Positions 63,874 to 64,000 of a DNA stretch of 64,000 nucleotides are shown in pieces. Under the pieces are notes generated by a model, which saw nothing but the letters and a program-made list of their open reading frames with translations, had not been told where the DNA came from and searched no databases. This DNA comes from Rhodobacter flavimaris. Its GTDB lineage: Bacteria; Pseudomonadota; Alphaproteobacteria; Rhodobacterales; Rhodobacteraceae. The stretch is from positions 62,001 through 126,000 of the forward strand of contig NZ_JAJUOS010000004.1 of the NCBI RefSeq assembly GCF_021378075.1, in the 5' to 3' direction. The position numbers and the translations under genes are program-made. Every line of letters begins with the position of its first letter. The stretch's first letter is position 1.

Positions 63874-64000
63874 CAAGGCCACTCCTGCAAGGGCCGCGGC
63901 ACCCCGCGGCGTTGACACTCTGACGGCAGCCCCTTACATCGCCTAGGGTCCTGTGAAGGCAGCTTCGCCCTATTTTCGTTAGCCGTTCTAGGCGGCAAGC

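Noticed and set aside
63874..64000. A gene at the right edge of the window
   Set aside because: The 127 bases hold only short shadow frames; a divergent gene (for example secA, by analogy) may start beyond the window but cannot be supported here.

Overview
The window is a dense, GC-rich stretch of an alphaproteobacterial chromosome, most likely a member of the Rhodobacterales (Roseobacter/Paracoccus relatives). This rests on gene content: a CcrM-type GANTC methyltransferase, a BioR-type GntR regulator with TTATCGATAA boxes at a bioBFDAGC operon, a GT14 protein with the long C-terminal region seen in this order, an RbaY-like response-regulator phosphatase next to an Hpt protein, and a carboxynorspermidine pathway. 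No rRNA, tRNA, CRISPR array, transposase or phage gene was seen. No gap between genes exceeds about 260 bases. The exact genus cannot be fixed from the sequence alone.

Layout. 1-3769 (+): surface-polysaccharide genes (partial GT2, GT14, two-part sulfotransferase). 3770-8460 (-): ptsN, hpf, lptB-lptA-lptC, kdsD and an RNase D-like exonuclease, the LPS-export and nitrogen-PTS block without rpoN. 8602-12700 (-): a Tat-exported transglutaminase-like protein, a small secreted protein, then an ECF sigma / anti-sigma / secreted subtilase operon. 12961-18933: bioR (+) facing the biotin operon bioBFDAGC (-), whose five internal junctions all overlap by 4 bases. 19068-25846: ornithine cyclodeaminase with a polar amino-acid ABC transporter and LysR regulator (-), a divergent AstE-like deacylase and a thioesterase (+). 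25910-29368 (-): carboxynorspermidine synthase and decarboxylase, a membrane-anchored winged-helix protein and a small secreted protein. 29529-31978 (+): a secreted protein, rnhB and ccrM. 32086-40344: marR, nitrilase, grxC, comF, a methyltransferase, otsBA, hemH, mog and argG. 40488-44736: a secreted repeat protein, ilvA, hpt and the RbaY-like phosphatase. 44733-51188: two Nudix hydrolases, hslO, cca, an ABC exporter and an RNA methyltransferase. 51256-53084: two L,D-transpeptidase-like proteins around a CAP lipoprotein. 53127-60876: ubiG, a proline iminopeptidase, tspO and the rimP-nusA-ylxR-infB operon. 60945-63873 (-): a 43-residue protein, mutT, argJ with an N-terminal coiled-coil extension, and a parvulin isomerase.

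Most genes are core housekeeping. The observations that look most novel are: (1) an anti-sigma factor whose periplasmic part resembles a subtilase propeptide, encoded beside a secreted subtilase; (2) three GANTC sites in 39 bp at the ccrM promoter, two in the -35/-10 spacer; (3) a hairpin with a T-rich tail in the rimP leader, a possible attenuator; (4) ArgJ with a lysine-rich coiled-coil extension; (5) a membrane-anchored winged-helix regulator candidate; (6) paired BioR boxes 40 bp apart, one touching the bioB start codon, and a perfect hairpin next to the bioR start.
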